Assembly: GCF_030272615.1 (NCBI RefSeq)
Contig: NC_081412.1
Coordinates: forward strand, 671,052,852-671,116,851
Source: Cryptomeria japonica
Taxonomy: Eukaryota; Streptophyta; Pinopsida; Cupressales; Cupressaceae
Length of the DNA: 64,000 nt
Direction of reading: 5' to 3'
Position numbers and translations under genes: made by a program. The notes under the pieces were generated by a model, which ran no database searches, had not been told where the DNA came from, and worked only from the letters and a program-made list of their open reading frames with translations. Positions 11,734 to 22,792 of this stretch are shown piece by piece; the stretch's first letter is position 1, and every line of letters begins with the position of its first letter.

Positions 11734-11745
11734 TGGTATCAGAGC
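11734..11745 (+). promoter_or_regulatory. Element D primer-binding site
   Basis: TGGTATCAGAGC, the standard plant copia site complementary to the 3' end of initiator-Met tRNA, two bases after the LTR end. Confidence 0.95.
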
Positions 11746-11796
11746 TTTGGACTCCGAAAGAAAAAGTTTAAAGGTACATAAGGAAAAGATCCAAAG

Positions 11797-12906
11797 ATGT
11801 ATAAGAGGGATGCACCAAAGCTGAACAAGTCAAGTTTCTCTACATGGCAGAAAAGGATGAAGCTGCACCTATCAGGAGTTGGAGAATATGTTGTATATTA
11901 TCTAGAGAATGATTTCATTACACTGAGTACCTATCCATTGACAATGGAAGAGATAAAGGCAAAGTAAGAACATATTCAAGCAATGATTGAAATAACATCT
12001 ACATTGACCGATTCAGAATTTAATGATCCAGAAGGCTGCAATGATGCAAAGGCAATGTGGGATAAGCTCATATCTGTGTATGGTGGAGATCAACATGTTC
12101 AAAGAGAAAAAGTGGATAGTCTAAGAGGACAACTTGAATCTATGAGGATGAATGAAGGTGAGAACATAATCCAGTACAGTACAAGACTAAAGGAGATTGT
12201 CAATCAAATCAAAGGAGCAAGTGGAACTATTTAAGAAAAGGATATAACAAGTAAGTTGTTAAGAACCCTTCTACCAACTTATGCAATCCGAGTCTCTGCA
12301 ATCAATGAATTGAGGTTTGTACCCAATATGCTAGTTTCTTTAGATGCTACTATTGGTAAGCTACATGCTTTTGAGTTAAGTCACTTTGATAACAGTGGGT
12401 CATCGGTAAATAAAGTTGAATCTGCATTTAGTTCTTTTCATATTGGTGAATCTGATTATTACAATGATAGAATGAGTAAGTACACTAAAGGGGATCATAG
12501 TGGAGCAAGTGAAAGATTTCACAAGAACATGGAGGAAGTACAGAAATAGTATGAGGAAATCAGAAAGCAAGAAAAGTTTGAAGCACTTTTAGCCAGAAGG
12601 TTACCTAGAGGCAAAGGTAAGTATAAAGGAAAACTACCTTTGAAATGTTTCAATTATGATAAGATAGGACATATGGCTTCTAACTGTCCTGAAAAAGATT
12701 CTACTAAGAAGAGAGATTACCAAGATGATAGACAAAATGATAATCATTACAGAGGACACCGAGACTTCAGAAGAAGAGATAGAAAGTCATGCTTAATAGC
12801 CGATGAGGAACACAATGATGATAAATCAGATGAAATTGATACAGAGGAAGTAGTTTATGTGGCTATCAAAGATGGATCAAATGAAGAAAGGTATGAAGAA
12901 AAATCC
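11797..12906 (+). pseudogene. Element D gag
   Basis: Starts at ATG 11797, 52 bases after the primer site. One frame carries the copia gag (UBN2-type) core, with MWDKLISVYGGD near 12058 and EKVDSLRGQLESMRM near 12107, to the nucleocapsid end. It is interrupted by TAA 11965, TAA 12232 and TAG 12547. The zinc knuckle at 12646-12687 reads CFNYDKIGHMASNC: the second Cys of the usual CX2CX4HX4C is Tyr. An acidic tail rich in D/E leads into protease. Gag would form the particle and bind genomic RNA. Confidence 0.88.
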
Positions 12907-13480
12907 CTAATATCTCACATAAATACCAATGATTCATGGATCATAGATAGTGGATGCTCATATCACATGGCAGGTGATAAACATAAGTTTTTTATGTTAG
13001 AAGACTATGATGGAGGCTATGTAAGATTTGGTAATGATGCCCCATGTCTGGTAAAAGGTAAACGATCCATAACACATCTTGACAATGCAAGATGCAATGA
13101 TGTTTATTGGGTTGAAGGTTTGAAATACAATTTGTTGAGTGTAGCATAGCTAAACAATACAGGATACCGAATAGAATTTTAGAAAGGAATTGTCAAAGTT
13201 CATGACAAGCATGGAAAGTTAGCTGCTACCAGGACACAAAAAAAAGGTAACACATTTCACCTTGACTCAACTTGGAATAAATGTCTCTATGCAAAGATAG
13301 ATGATACCTGGTTATGGCATAAAAGGTTTTGTCATGTAAATTTTGATAATCTGATCAAAATAAGTAAGAAGCACTGAGTAAGAGGTATATCAAGTCTTGA
13401 AAAACCTGAGAATGCTATGTGTCGAGGATGCGAGATGGGTAAAATGACAAGATCAAGCTTTACAAGTAAGTCCTACACTT
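12907..13480 (+). pseudogene. Element D protease and GAG-pre-integrase region
   Basis: Same frame as gag. WIIDSGCSYHM gives the aspartic-protease active site D-S-G-C (codons 12946-12957), which is intact. YVRFGNDAPC and YWVEGLKYNLLSVA follow, the usual end of copia protease. TAG stops at 13147 and 13180 and a TGA near 13375 break the frame. WLWHKRFCHVNFDNL and CRGCEMGKM (about 13312-13440) supply the His-His-Cys-Cys zinc site at the start of integrase. Confidence 0.85.
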
Positions 13481-14416
13481 CTAAGGGTAATATTATTTGT
13501 GGATGATTACTCAAGGATGATGTCAGTTATATTTTTTTTTTAAAAATCAGAAGCTTTTCAATTGTTTAAATGGTACAAGGCAATAGTTGAAAATGAAACA
13601 GGAAGACAACTGAAATGTTTTAGATCAGATAGAGCAGGAGAGTTCACGTCTGATGAGTTCAACTTATTCTGCAATGATCATGGTATAAAAAGACAAGTCT
13701 CTTCACTGAGAACTCCACAACAAAATGGAATTACTGAGAGAAGAAATAGATCTATTGTGGATTGTGCAAGAACCCCGATGATTGAAAAGAAAGTACCACA
13801 AACATTTTGGAGAGAAGCAATAAGCACAGTAGTTTACACCCTGAACCGAGTACAACTAAAGAAAGGAACTTTGAAGACACCTTATGAAATATGGTATGAC
13901 AAGAAACCTAATGTAAGTTATTTCAAAATCTTTGGAAGTAGATGCTATGTACACAAAGATGATAGAAATGGCAAGTTTGATCAGAAAAGTGAAGAAGGAA
14001 CATTTCTTAGTTATTCTTCTAGAAGTAAAGCATTTAAATGTCTAATCAAATCATCTAACAAAATAGTAGAAAGTGCAAATGTGAAAATTGATGAATTTGC
14101 AGAAAGAAATGATGAAGGAAATTCCAAGGAACTAGAAGATTATGATGAATTTGTCTATGTTCAACTGACAAGTCTTACCGAGAAAACTGCAAAAGGAAAT
14201 GAAAAGAATATCCAGTTACCAAGTGATGAAGAAGATCATACGGAGCCTACCAAACCTATATTAGCTAAGTATGTTAGAAGACATCATGCATCAAGTCAAA
14301 TTATAGGAGATAAGGATGATCCAGTGATGACAAGGAACAAACTAAGACAGAACACATGTCTGATATCTGAATTTGAACCGAGAATAGTGAAAGAGGCATT
14401 TAACAATGAAGACTAG
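13481..14416 (+). pseudogene. Element D integrase, with internal deletion
   Basis: After SFTSKSYTSKG near 13490 the sequence jumps straight to LFVDDYSRMM. About 25 residues of the expected core (the segment before the first catalytic Asp) are missing, and a frameshift follows. From 13562 the frame is open. CFRSDRAGEF holds the second Asp and QQNGITERRN the Glu of the DDE triad. FGSRCYVHKDDRNGKFDQKSEEGTFL is the conserved C-terminal region. It ends at TAG 14414 where copia polyproteins normally continue into RT with Trp. Confidence 0.88.
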
Positions 14417-15244
14417 ATAAATACTATGACAGAAGAGATTGATCAAATCAAGAAGAATGACACATGGACACTATTCCCAAGACCGAAGGATAAAAATGTA
14501 ATTGGTACAAAGTGGATTTTCAGAAACAAGCTGAATGAAAAAGGTGAGGTCATTCAAAATAAAGCTAGACTAGTCTGCAAAGGTTATGCCTAAGAAGAAG
14601 GAATTGATTATGGTGAGAGTTTTGCACCTGTGGAAAGACTTGAAGGAGTAAGAACAATGTTGGCTTACGCTACTTAAAAGAATTTCAAGGTATATCAAAT
14701 GGATGTCAAATTTGCATTTCTGAATGGTATATTAGAAGAAGAAGTTTTTATTGAACAACCTGAAGGATTTGTTGAAGACAAGAATAAAGATCAGGTATGT
14801 AAATTGAACAAAGCTTTATATGGATTGAAACAAGCACCTAGAGCATGGTATGAAAGATTGTACTCTTATTTGATTAGAATTGGTTTTATAAGAACAAATG
14901 AAAATAGTAACATGTACATGAAGAATGATGAAAATGGAATACTGGTCTCAGCCATATTTGTTGATGATATTATCTTTTGTGGAAATGACTCTCTATGTAA
15001 GAACTTTGGAAATGAAATGAGAAAAGAATTTGAGATGTCATTAATCGGTGAGATAAAATATTTTATAGGTTTACAGATACTATGAATGAAAAATGAGATT
15101 TTCATTACTCAATCCAAGTACATAAAGGAAATCTTGAAGAAATTTGGAATGGAGGATTCAAAACCAGTAAGTACTCCTATGATTACAAACTGTAAACTAT
15201 CAAAGAATGATGAATCTACATCTATTAATGAGACACTTTACTGA
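14417..15244 (+). pseudogene. Element D reverse transcriptase
   Basis: Same frame as integrase. Recognisable blocks are [62 protein letters not shown] and the catalytic FVDDIIF at 14957 (copia RTs normally have YVDD or FVDD). EFEMSLIGEIKYFIGLQI and [17 protein letters not shown] follow. Stops: TAA 14591, TAA 14675, TGA 15083, TGA 15242. It would copy the element RNA into DNA but is nonfunctional here. Confidence 0.92.
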
Positions 15245-15940
15245 TCCATGATTGGAAAGCTGCAATATGTTGTTCACAACAGGCCAGACATAGCACATGC
15301 AGTATGTATAGTTGCAAGATTCTCTGCATATCCTAAGAAAACACACATGACATCAATCAAGAGAATTTTCAGATACTTAAAAGGCACTGAGGATTATGGC
15401 TTAGTATATCAGAAAGGAAATGACTTTGATTTAAAATTTTATAATGATGCTGATTGGGCAGGCAACATTGATGACAGGAAAAGCGCGAGTGGAGGAACTT
15501 TCCTTTTAGGAGAAAGACTAGTGAGTTGGCTTAGCAAGAAACAAGGATGTGTTTCACAGTCAACAGCAGAAGCTGAATACGTTGCTATAGCATTGAATTG
15601 TACCAGCATAGCATGGATCAAACAATTGTTGGAAGGTATAAATGAGAAAGTTACCGAGCTAGTAACTATATTCTGTGACAATACTAGTGCCATTAACATT
15701 TCAAAGAATCCTGTTATGCACTCTAAGACAAAGCACATCTCTATCAAATATCATTATCTTAGAGAAGAAGCTCAAGAGAAGAAAGTGGTGTTGGATTATG
15801 TTAGCACAAAGGAACAAATAGCAGATATCTTCACCAAGCCACTACCAAGGTACACTTTTGAGTATCTCAGAAGTAAGTTAGGGGTCCTACCCCTATCTTC
15901 CATTCACTGGCTGAGTTCGGTGAAAGCATCAATTCGATGA
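15245..15940 (+). pseudogene. Element D RNase H and C-terminus
   Basis: An open stretch of 230 codons. SMIGKLQYVVHNRPDIAHAV links RT to RNase H. The catalytic acidic residues lie in NDADWAG (15443 on), STAEAEYVAIA and [14 protein letters not shown]. The domain ends with HYLREEAQEKKVVLDYV and ADIFTKPLPRYTFEYLRSKLGV, the standard copia C-terminus. This segment alone is undamaged. Confidence 0.92.
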
Positions 15941-16288
15941 CTCTAGAGAATATGTTTTAGGACTTGATGCTGATTTACACACTTTAGGATGTTTTCTAAA
16001 GGTGTGCAGGAAATAATACAGAGAATAGGAATTGAAGACAAAATGCTCTGACCAAGACTAAGTTGACACATAATAGCAAGAATTCACTTCTGAGCGAAAG
16101 AAATTATGTTTTAGTTCTTTACTTTTTGGCATTGTTGTCAAAGGGGGAGAAGACTAAAGAAAAGAGGAGAAGACTAATGTATGGGGGAGAATTCTGATGA
16201 TAGGGGGAGAGCATTTCAGAATCTCACAGCAATCCGAATCAATTAGGTCAAATCAATTGGTTTTTCCACCAATACCAAAGGGGGAGAT
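15941..16288 (+). promoter_or_regulatory. Element D 3' untranslated region with serial polypurine tracts
   Basis: Contains AAGGGGGAGA at 16141, TGGGGGAGA at 16182, TAGGGGGAGA at 16201 and CCAAAGGGGGAGA ending at 16287. The last abuts the 3' LTR and is the likely plus-strand primer. The others may be spare or ancestral primers. Confidence 0.8.
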
Positions 16289-17851
16289 TGTTGGCATTTG
16301 GCATTATAACAGACAAGGGGGAGATTGTTGGCATTTTGCATTATAATAGACAAGGAGAGATTGTTGGCATTTCAATAAGGATATTGAGAAGGTTGTTGAT
16401 GAATATGGATATAACTAATTAAGGATGTTTACCGTCTTAATATTATTATTTTGTCATTGATGTCAAGAAATTGATTTTCTAATTCAGTATGATTTTGCCA
16501 TATCTTGAGAAGTATGATTTGATGAGTATAAAGATGTCGGTAAAAGACACAGAAAGAATATGATGAATAAGGGGAGGAATAAGTTACTCAATGGGAAACT
16601 ATTACTGAGTTAGACAATGATGAGATCATGATGTTTAGATTGTTTTGATATCATACATATGTTATTGATTGTAAGGTTAATACTATACTATGTTACTGAG
16701 CAAAGAACCTAGTCAGTAAACCCTAAGGAACCTAGTCGGTAAACCCTAAGGTTATCGCTATTGGTTAATGAAGGTGGTATGTCTACCAAGTGAAGTTTAG
16801 TATTTAGTGAGTTGCAATTGAGTAATAACAAAATGCATTGAATGAATAAAAGCATTATTTAATGAAGGAAGCTGATGAGCTGGCTATGATTAAATGATTG
16901 GTATGCCATGAATGAAGTTTGTTAAAGAATCTATAGCAAAGGAAAATCGGCAGGAAGATCTATGACTTAGATTGAACCGCAATACCCTAGCACAAGTTCC
17001 AAGAAATGTATGCAAGTTCCAAGGTGGGGTAAAAGATTTTCAGATCGAAGGATACATTGAACCTGGTCAAAGTTTGAAGATCTAATGGCTATGATTGATC
17101 ATGGGAAATGTGATCAAGGAGATTAAGTGGTTGGCGAATTGTTTATAAATAAGGAACTGTTGATACACACTGCATTTGGGCAAGTGTATGCACAGGGATG
17201 CTACATAGTGATTACCGAGCATAGAAGCTTGAACACCTGTTTGAATAATAGAGTATAGAGCCCAGTAAATGGACAAGATAAGTCCTATATTGTATTGAGC
17301 AAATAAGAATATGCTTTAGCATTTTAGATGTGAAGTTGCAGATAGATTTTTATTACTGTTATTTTGTAAAGTGATAGAAAATCTCTTAACCGAGTGGACT
17401 TAACAGTCTTATTTGTAAAATCCTCTAGCAAGGTGACATTCTGATTGAGTGTTTGAAATCCTTTAACAAGGTCACTTCTAGCAAGGTGAAGATCCTAACA
17501 TATCTGAGGGAAATCCCTTAGCCGGGTCACATCTAGCAATGTGTTTGTAATCTTTAACAGGATTTTCTTTTAACCGAGCATACTCTAGAAGATTATATTT
17601 CTTAGTGGGTCCGAAATCCCACAGTGGTTTTTCCCTATTTGGGTTTCCACGTTAAATTTGGTGTTATGAGTGTTATGATGTTTATATGCTTTTGAGTTTG
17701 CATGTTTAGCAGTTTTGGTTATATTACTGAAGTATATGTTACCGAGGTTGAATCTGATATTTTTATGGAAGATTAAGTTTGTATGATTCACCCCCCTGTC
17801 TCATCTTATTAGCTTGGCATCTGTACTTAACATTAAGTATCAGAACTATCA
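16289..17851 (+). repeat. Element D 3' LTR
   Basis: 1563 bp, starting TGTTGGCATTTGG and ending CTATCA, followed by the target duplication attct (17852-17856). Like the 5' LTR it starts with three copies of the PPT-LTR junction (TG at 16289, 16326 and 16362). A TATA-like TTATAAAT lies near 17143. Confidence 0.92.
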
Positions 17852-17856
17852 ATTCT

Positions 17857-18170
17857 AAGTCAAAATTAATTTTAGTCAAACATATGGTCTATAGAGATTC
17901 ATTATAGTTATCTTATATATGGGCCACAACTTTTCCAATTGGAATTGTCTACTAAATGTATAATTTATACCACGTTAGGTCTAATTACCAATTTTTATTT
18001 TTGTCTGAAAAACTCGATGTTTCATAAACTATCTTATAAATAAGTTTTTTTTTTAAATGTAAAAATACCCTTTTATAGATCTATAAGTGAATTTTCCAAA
18101 ATATATCTTTTAATATATTTTAATTATTTTTAATATTTTATTTTTAATTTTTATTGAAAGTAGGTCATCA
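17857..18170. other. AT-rich spacer right of D
   Basis: No coding similarity in any frame. It carries poly(T) and TTTTAAT-rich stretches. It lies between D and the visible start of copia G and may be degraded G sequence. Confidence 0.4.
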
Positions 18171-19122
18171 ACACTAAAATATAAGACTAATTGAATAGAA
18201 GTTATTCCAGATTATAAATAAGAGAAAGATGTTTTATAAGTTGTAGATGAAGAAGAGACAAATGTTTAAGATGCTTGAAGGAAATTTGTAGAAGTCAGTA
18301 AGAAAGAAAACTATTATCTCTTATCCCATGTGGAACCAAAGTCTTATGCAAAAGCAATCAAATATGAAAGTTAGACAAAGGAAATGGAAGAGGAACTGAG
18401 TCAGATTGACAAGAATAAGACATGGGAACTAGTACTTATAGACTAGTGGAGAAAAATGTGATAGGAACTCAATCCAGGTGTTCCAGAATATGTTGAATGA
18501 GGATAGACAAGTTACAAGGAACAAGGAATGATAAGTATATAAAGGTCACTCACAAGTAGAAGGTATAGATTTTTACTAAACATTTGTTCTAGTAGCTAGG
18601 ATGTAAGCTAGGTGTAGATTTTGACTAAATTTTTTTAAGGTGTATCAGATGGATGCCAATTTAACTTTTGTAAATGGAGAGCTTGAAGAAGTTTATATTG
18701 AATAGCTAGATGGGTTTAAGTTGTTATAATTTCTAGATATAGTTGATAGATTAAAGAATGATTTATGCGGACTTAAGAGATCCCCCAGGGTTCGATATGC
18801 TAGGTTGGATAAGTACTTGTTGCAGCAAAATTTTAGAAAATGTAATACGAACATCAATCTTTATTTCAAATTTGAAGGTGATAAGTAGCTGATTGTTGTT
18901 GTGTATATTGATGATATTATGTTTGGAGGTTATGATAATATGTGTAAGGTATTCTCTCAAGAAATGAAAAATAAATGAGAAATGTCTATGATTGGTGAGT
19001 TATCTTTCTTTCTTGGTTTGCAATTTACTCAATTAGAAAATATATTTTTTATCTCTTAGGCCGAGTATGCTAATGAAATGTTAAATAATTTTGGATGGAG
19101 AATAGAAAACTCATTGCAATCC
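18171..19122 (+). pseudogene. Element G part 1: copia RT, heavily decayed
   Basis: Fragments in shifting frames: LLSHVEPKSYAKAIKYES and MEEELSQIDKNKTWELV (about 18300-18430), then a damaged finger region. YQMDANLTFVNGELEEVYIE lies near 18645 and LCGLKR near 18765, with the catalytic motif LIVVVYIDDIMFGG near 18890. EMSMIGELSFFLGLQFTQ follows at about 18980. It stops at 19122 where F1 begins and resumes at 25292. Many stops and indels make this older than D. Confidence 0.85.
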
Positions 19123-21080
19123 TGTAATATCCCCTGTCCCTTTTGAGGATTGAAAACAAGGAGATATTTTCTATTTAGGACTATGTGTTTTTGTTGTCAA
19201 CTAATATTTGTGTGCTATGCAAACTGTTTCCTTAGTTGTCTCTCAGTTTGTTTGTAAAATTCACCACACAAGCAATTTATTTATGAAAGAACAATGATAA
19301 ATGAACTTAGTATGCATCTACTATTGAAATAGGTAAAATCAGACTTCTGTCATTATGTCAAATAAATGGCATGCATCTTTAGACAAGTACATATGGGTGC
19401 AAGATACATTCAATGCCAACTTTATATAACCACTATTGATTAAATGTCCTTCACAATGCAGGTCAATAAACCCTTCTCAACAATTCAATACTAAAGGGCA
19501 TTTATCTATGACTTTCAACTATTTTGAAGATATATCTTAGATCTATTTCATGACATAGGAAATGAGAGGATGATTAAGAACCTAGTACCAAGACGAGGTG
19601 GAGAAGGACTGAAGCAGAAAGCAATAGCCAATGTCCAAAAGTGCCCAATTAGATAGTCCTCTGAAAACCATCCATGCTGCTAAAATATTCAGACTGAGAT
19701 CTCCGAAGATGGTAGCCGAATCTTCCATGATTATGCCAAGAATTGAAGCCAAAAGTGCAAGAGTAAATCACCTTGCTATATATGGAATTTGGAAGACAGG
19801 GACCAAGGAAATGTGACACATCGAACCATCTAGGGGGCCGCCCTATGATTGTGATGCATGGACTAAAAACTCAATGTTTGTCCATCGATTCTTCTTCCAT
19901 TTAATGCTAAAATGATCGCCCTTCTCCTTCATCAAGATCGTTGAGCTCCAATATGTCCTTCGAAGCTCCCATGAGGAAATAGTGACAAAATCGTGGACTT
20001 GGCTAGACTGATGCAAAACCTACTAACCACTAATATGAATTTGATTGGTGGCCAAATTTCCTCCAAATTACTTCTAGAAGGATCACCTAACCCCGTTCTT
20101 CAATTCACCTTTAATATGAGTGAAGTTCGAAGTCTCCTTGGATGGTAATGAGAAAAATCAATGGGTAAAGGTACAACAACACTATTCTTTTTGGACTTGG
20201 CAATGGTGAATTCTGCCAACTATACACCTCCCAAAACCTTCCTAAATAAATCGATCTCTCTCCTTGAAATACTTTGATCAATTATGATAACCAAATAGCC
20301 ATTTTCTGAAAATTCTTTGAGATAACCGTGATGGCAGCAACAAATCCTCAATTAGATCAAATTGGAAGACTAATATGTATCCCAACCCTAATGCAGCCCC
20401 TCGAAAGGTCTTTCACTCCCTCAGTTATGCTTGCCAATGGGAATTTTGATTCCCAAAGACCCTTAGTCTGCAAACACCACTTGGTTCTACAAAACTAATT
20501 CAATCAACAATTCATAATCCAAGTCTTCTTTCCTTCTCTTACCCTCTTCTATTTAACCTTTTCCATAACTCATCATGAAACACCTTCTAGAAGGGGGTAG
20601 GTACACTTTATTTATTTTTTATTAAGTGACTATTAATTATTATTTTATTTTTATACTTTAGTCATTTTTAATTAAAATAATTAAATTTAAAGTCACTTTT
20701 TCATAAATAATTTACTTTGATGACTTTATAAGAAATTAATTTAATTAATTTCTTCTTCTAATGCCTATTAGCCTAAAGGCTAAAATTGGGGACATTACAA
20801 ATCTGCCCCTCCTGAAATTGGTTGACCCCAAGCAATCTCTAGTGCTCAATCTCAATATTCTGAAGAATATCACCTCCTGGATCCCAATGAAATACTAAGT
20901 AATGTCCCTGTGATCACTACACATCTCCAGCATCATCAACTGGATCCACATAATCAAATCATATGCTGCAATAGAATTAATCTCATAAGGATCAAACAAA
21001 TCATGTAGTGGATCCCACTTGCCCTTAAACTCAACTAGAGAGAAGCCATCATTCTTCTCATGTAACCCCCAAATGTGTCC
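19123..21080 (-). mobile_element. Element F1: 3' LTR plus 3' internal end of a Ty3-like element
   Basis: The 3' LTR is 19123-20799 (1677 bp, minus, TGTAATGTCCCC to GGGATATTACA). 20800-21080 is the adjoining internal sequence and matches, in reverse, the end of F2 (about 24810-25095), including the G-rich purine tract next to the LTR. The rest of F1 is missing: at 21081 it is replaced by F2 in the opposite orientation. Inserted in copia G after TTGCAATCC. Confidence 0.85.
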
Positions 21081-22754
21081 TGCAATATCCCCAATTTCAT
21101 CCTTTAGGTTGATAGGCGTTATAAGGAGAAATTAATTAAATTAATTTCTTATAAAGTCATTAAAATAAATTATTTATTAAAAAGTGACTTTATATTTAAT
21201 TAATTTAATTAAAGTAACTAAAGTATAAAAATAAAATAGTAATTAATAGTCACTTAATAAAAATAAATAAAGTGTACCTAACCCCTTCTAGAAGGTGTCT
21301 TATGACGGGTTATGGAAAAGGTTAAATAGAAGAGGGTAAGAGAAGGAAAGTAGGCTTGGATTAGGAATTGTTGATTGAATTGGTTTTGTAGAACCAAGTG
21401 GTGTCTGCAGACTAAGGGTCTTTGGGAATGAAAACTCCTATTGGCAAGAATAACTAAGGGAGTGAAAGACCTTCCAAGGGGTTGCATTAGGGGTGGGAGA
21501 CATATCAATCTTTCAATTTGAGCTTATTGAGGATTTATTGCGGCCATCATGGTTATCTTGAAGAATTTTTAGAAAATGGCAATTTGGTTATCAAAATTGA
21601 TCAAAGTATTTCAAGGAGAGAGATCGATTTATTTAGGAAGGTTTTGGGAGGTGTATAGTTGGCAGAATTCACCATTCCCAAGTCTGAAATTAATAGTGTT
21701 GTTGTACCTTTACCCATTGATTTTTCTCATTACCATCCAAGGAAACTCTGAACTTCACTCATATTAGAGGTAAATTAAAGAACAAGGTTGGGCGATCCTT
21801 CTAGAAGTAATTTAGAGGAATTTTGGCCACCACTCAGATTCATATCAGTACTTATCAAGATTCACATCAGTCTACCCAAGTCCACAATTTTGTCACTATT
21901 TCCTCATGGGAGCTTCAAAGGACACATTGGAGCTCAACGATCTTGATGAAGGAGAAGGGAAATCATTTTAGGATCAATTGGAAGAACAATTGATGGTCAA
22001 ATATTGAGTTTTTAGTCCATGCATCAAAGTCACAGGGCATCCCCCTACATGGTTCGATGTGTCACATTGTTTTGGTCCTTGTCTTCCAAATTCCACACAT
22101 CGCAAGGCAATTTACTCCTACACTTTTGGAATCAATTCTTGGCATAATCGTGGAAGATTAGGCTACCATCTTCGAAGATCTCAGTCTGAATATTCTAGCA
22201 ACAGGGATGATTTTCAGAGGATAATCTGATTGGGCACTTTTGGACATCGGATATTGCTTTCTTCTTTAGTCCTTACCTCGTCTTGTTACTAGGTTCTTGA
22301 TCATCCTCTCATTTCCTATGTCATGAAATAGTTCTGAGATATGTCTTCAGAATAGCTGAAAGTGATAGATAAATGCCCTTTAGTCTTGAGTTGTTGATAA
22401 GGGTCTATTAACCTACATTTTGAAGGACATTTAATCAATAGTGGTTATAGAAAGGTGGCATTGAATGTATCTTGCACCCATATGTACTTGTCTTAAGATA
22501 CATGCCTTTTATTTTACATAATGACAACAGTCTAATTTTTGTACCTATTTCAATAGTAGATGCATACTGAGTTTATTTATCATTGTTGTTTCATAAATCA
22601 ATTGCTTGTGTGATGATTTTTACAAACAAACTGAGAGAAAACTAAGACAACAATCCTCATAACACACAAATACTAGCTGACAGCAAAAACACACAGTCCT
22701 AAACAACAAATATCTCCTTCTTTTCAATCCTCAAAAGGGACAAGGGATATTAAA
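21081..22754 (+). repeat. F2 5' LTR
   Basis: 1674 bp. The first ~200 bp is very AT-rich, with several TTAATTAA-type stretches and runs of AAATAAA. It ends GGGATATTAAA, one base before the primer site; the F1 copy ends GGGATATTACA. Confidence 0.85.
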
Positions 22755-22755
22755 G

Positions 22756-22767
22756 TGGTATCAGAGC
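22756..22767 (+). promoter_or_regulatory. F2 primer-binding site
   Basis: TGGTATCAGAGC, complementary to initiator-Met tRNA, one base after the LTR. Confidence 0.93.
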
Positions 22768-22792
22768 CAAGATCCTGCCATCCTGTACATTG

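Larger units (their letters stand above)
1598..17851 (+). mobile_element. Element D: Ty1/copia retrotransposon, all domains, decayed, split by E
   Basis: Without E this is about 7.7 kb. It has a 5' LTR (1598-1993 plus 10567-11731), primer site 11734, gag, protease, integrase, RT and RNase H in copia order, a polypurine tract, and a 3' LTR (16289-17851). The 5-bp duplication attct flanks both ends. In a ~180-bp stretch compared by eye (10567 against 16685 onward) the two LTRs differ at 11 positions, so it is not recent. The pol part carries stops, frameshifts and a small integrase deletion and cannot be active. Confidence 0.92.
19123..22754. repeat. Long inverted repeat: F1 LTR versus F2 LTR
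   Basis: Left arm 19123-20799 is the reverse complement of right arm 21081-22754, about 1.68 kb each, with a 281-bp spacer. I compared the outer ends, the middle (19860-19960 versus 21930-22030) and the inner 200 bp; all pair, with scattered mismatches. A read-through transcript would fold into a long hairpin. Confidence 0.9.
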
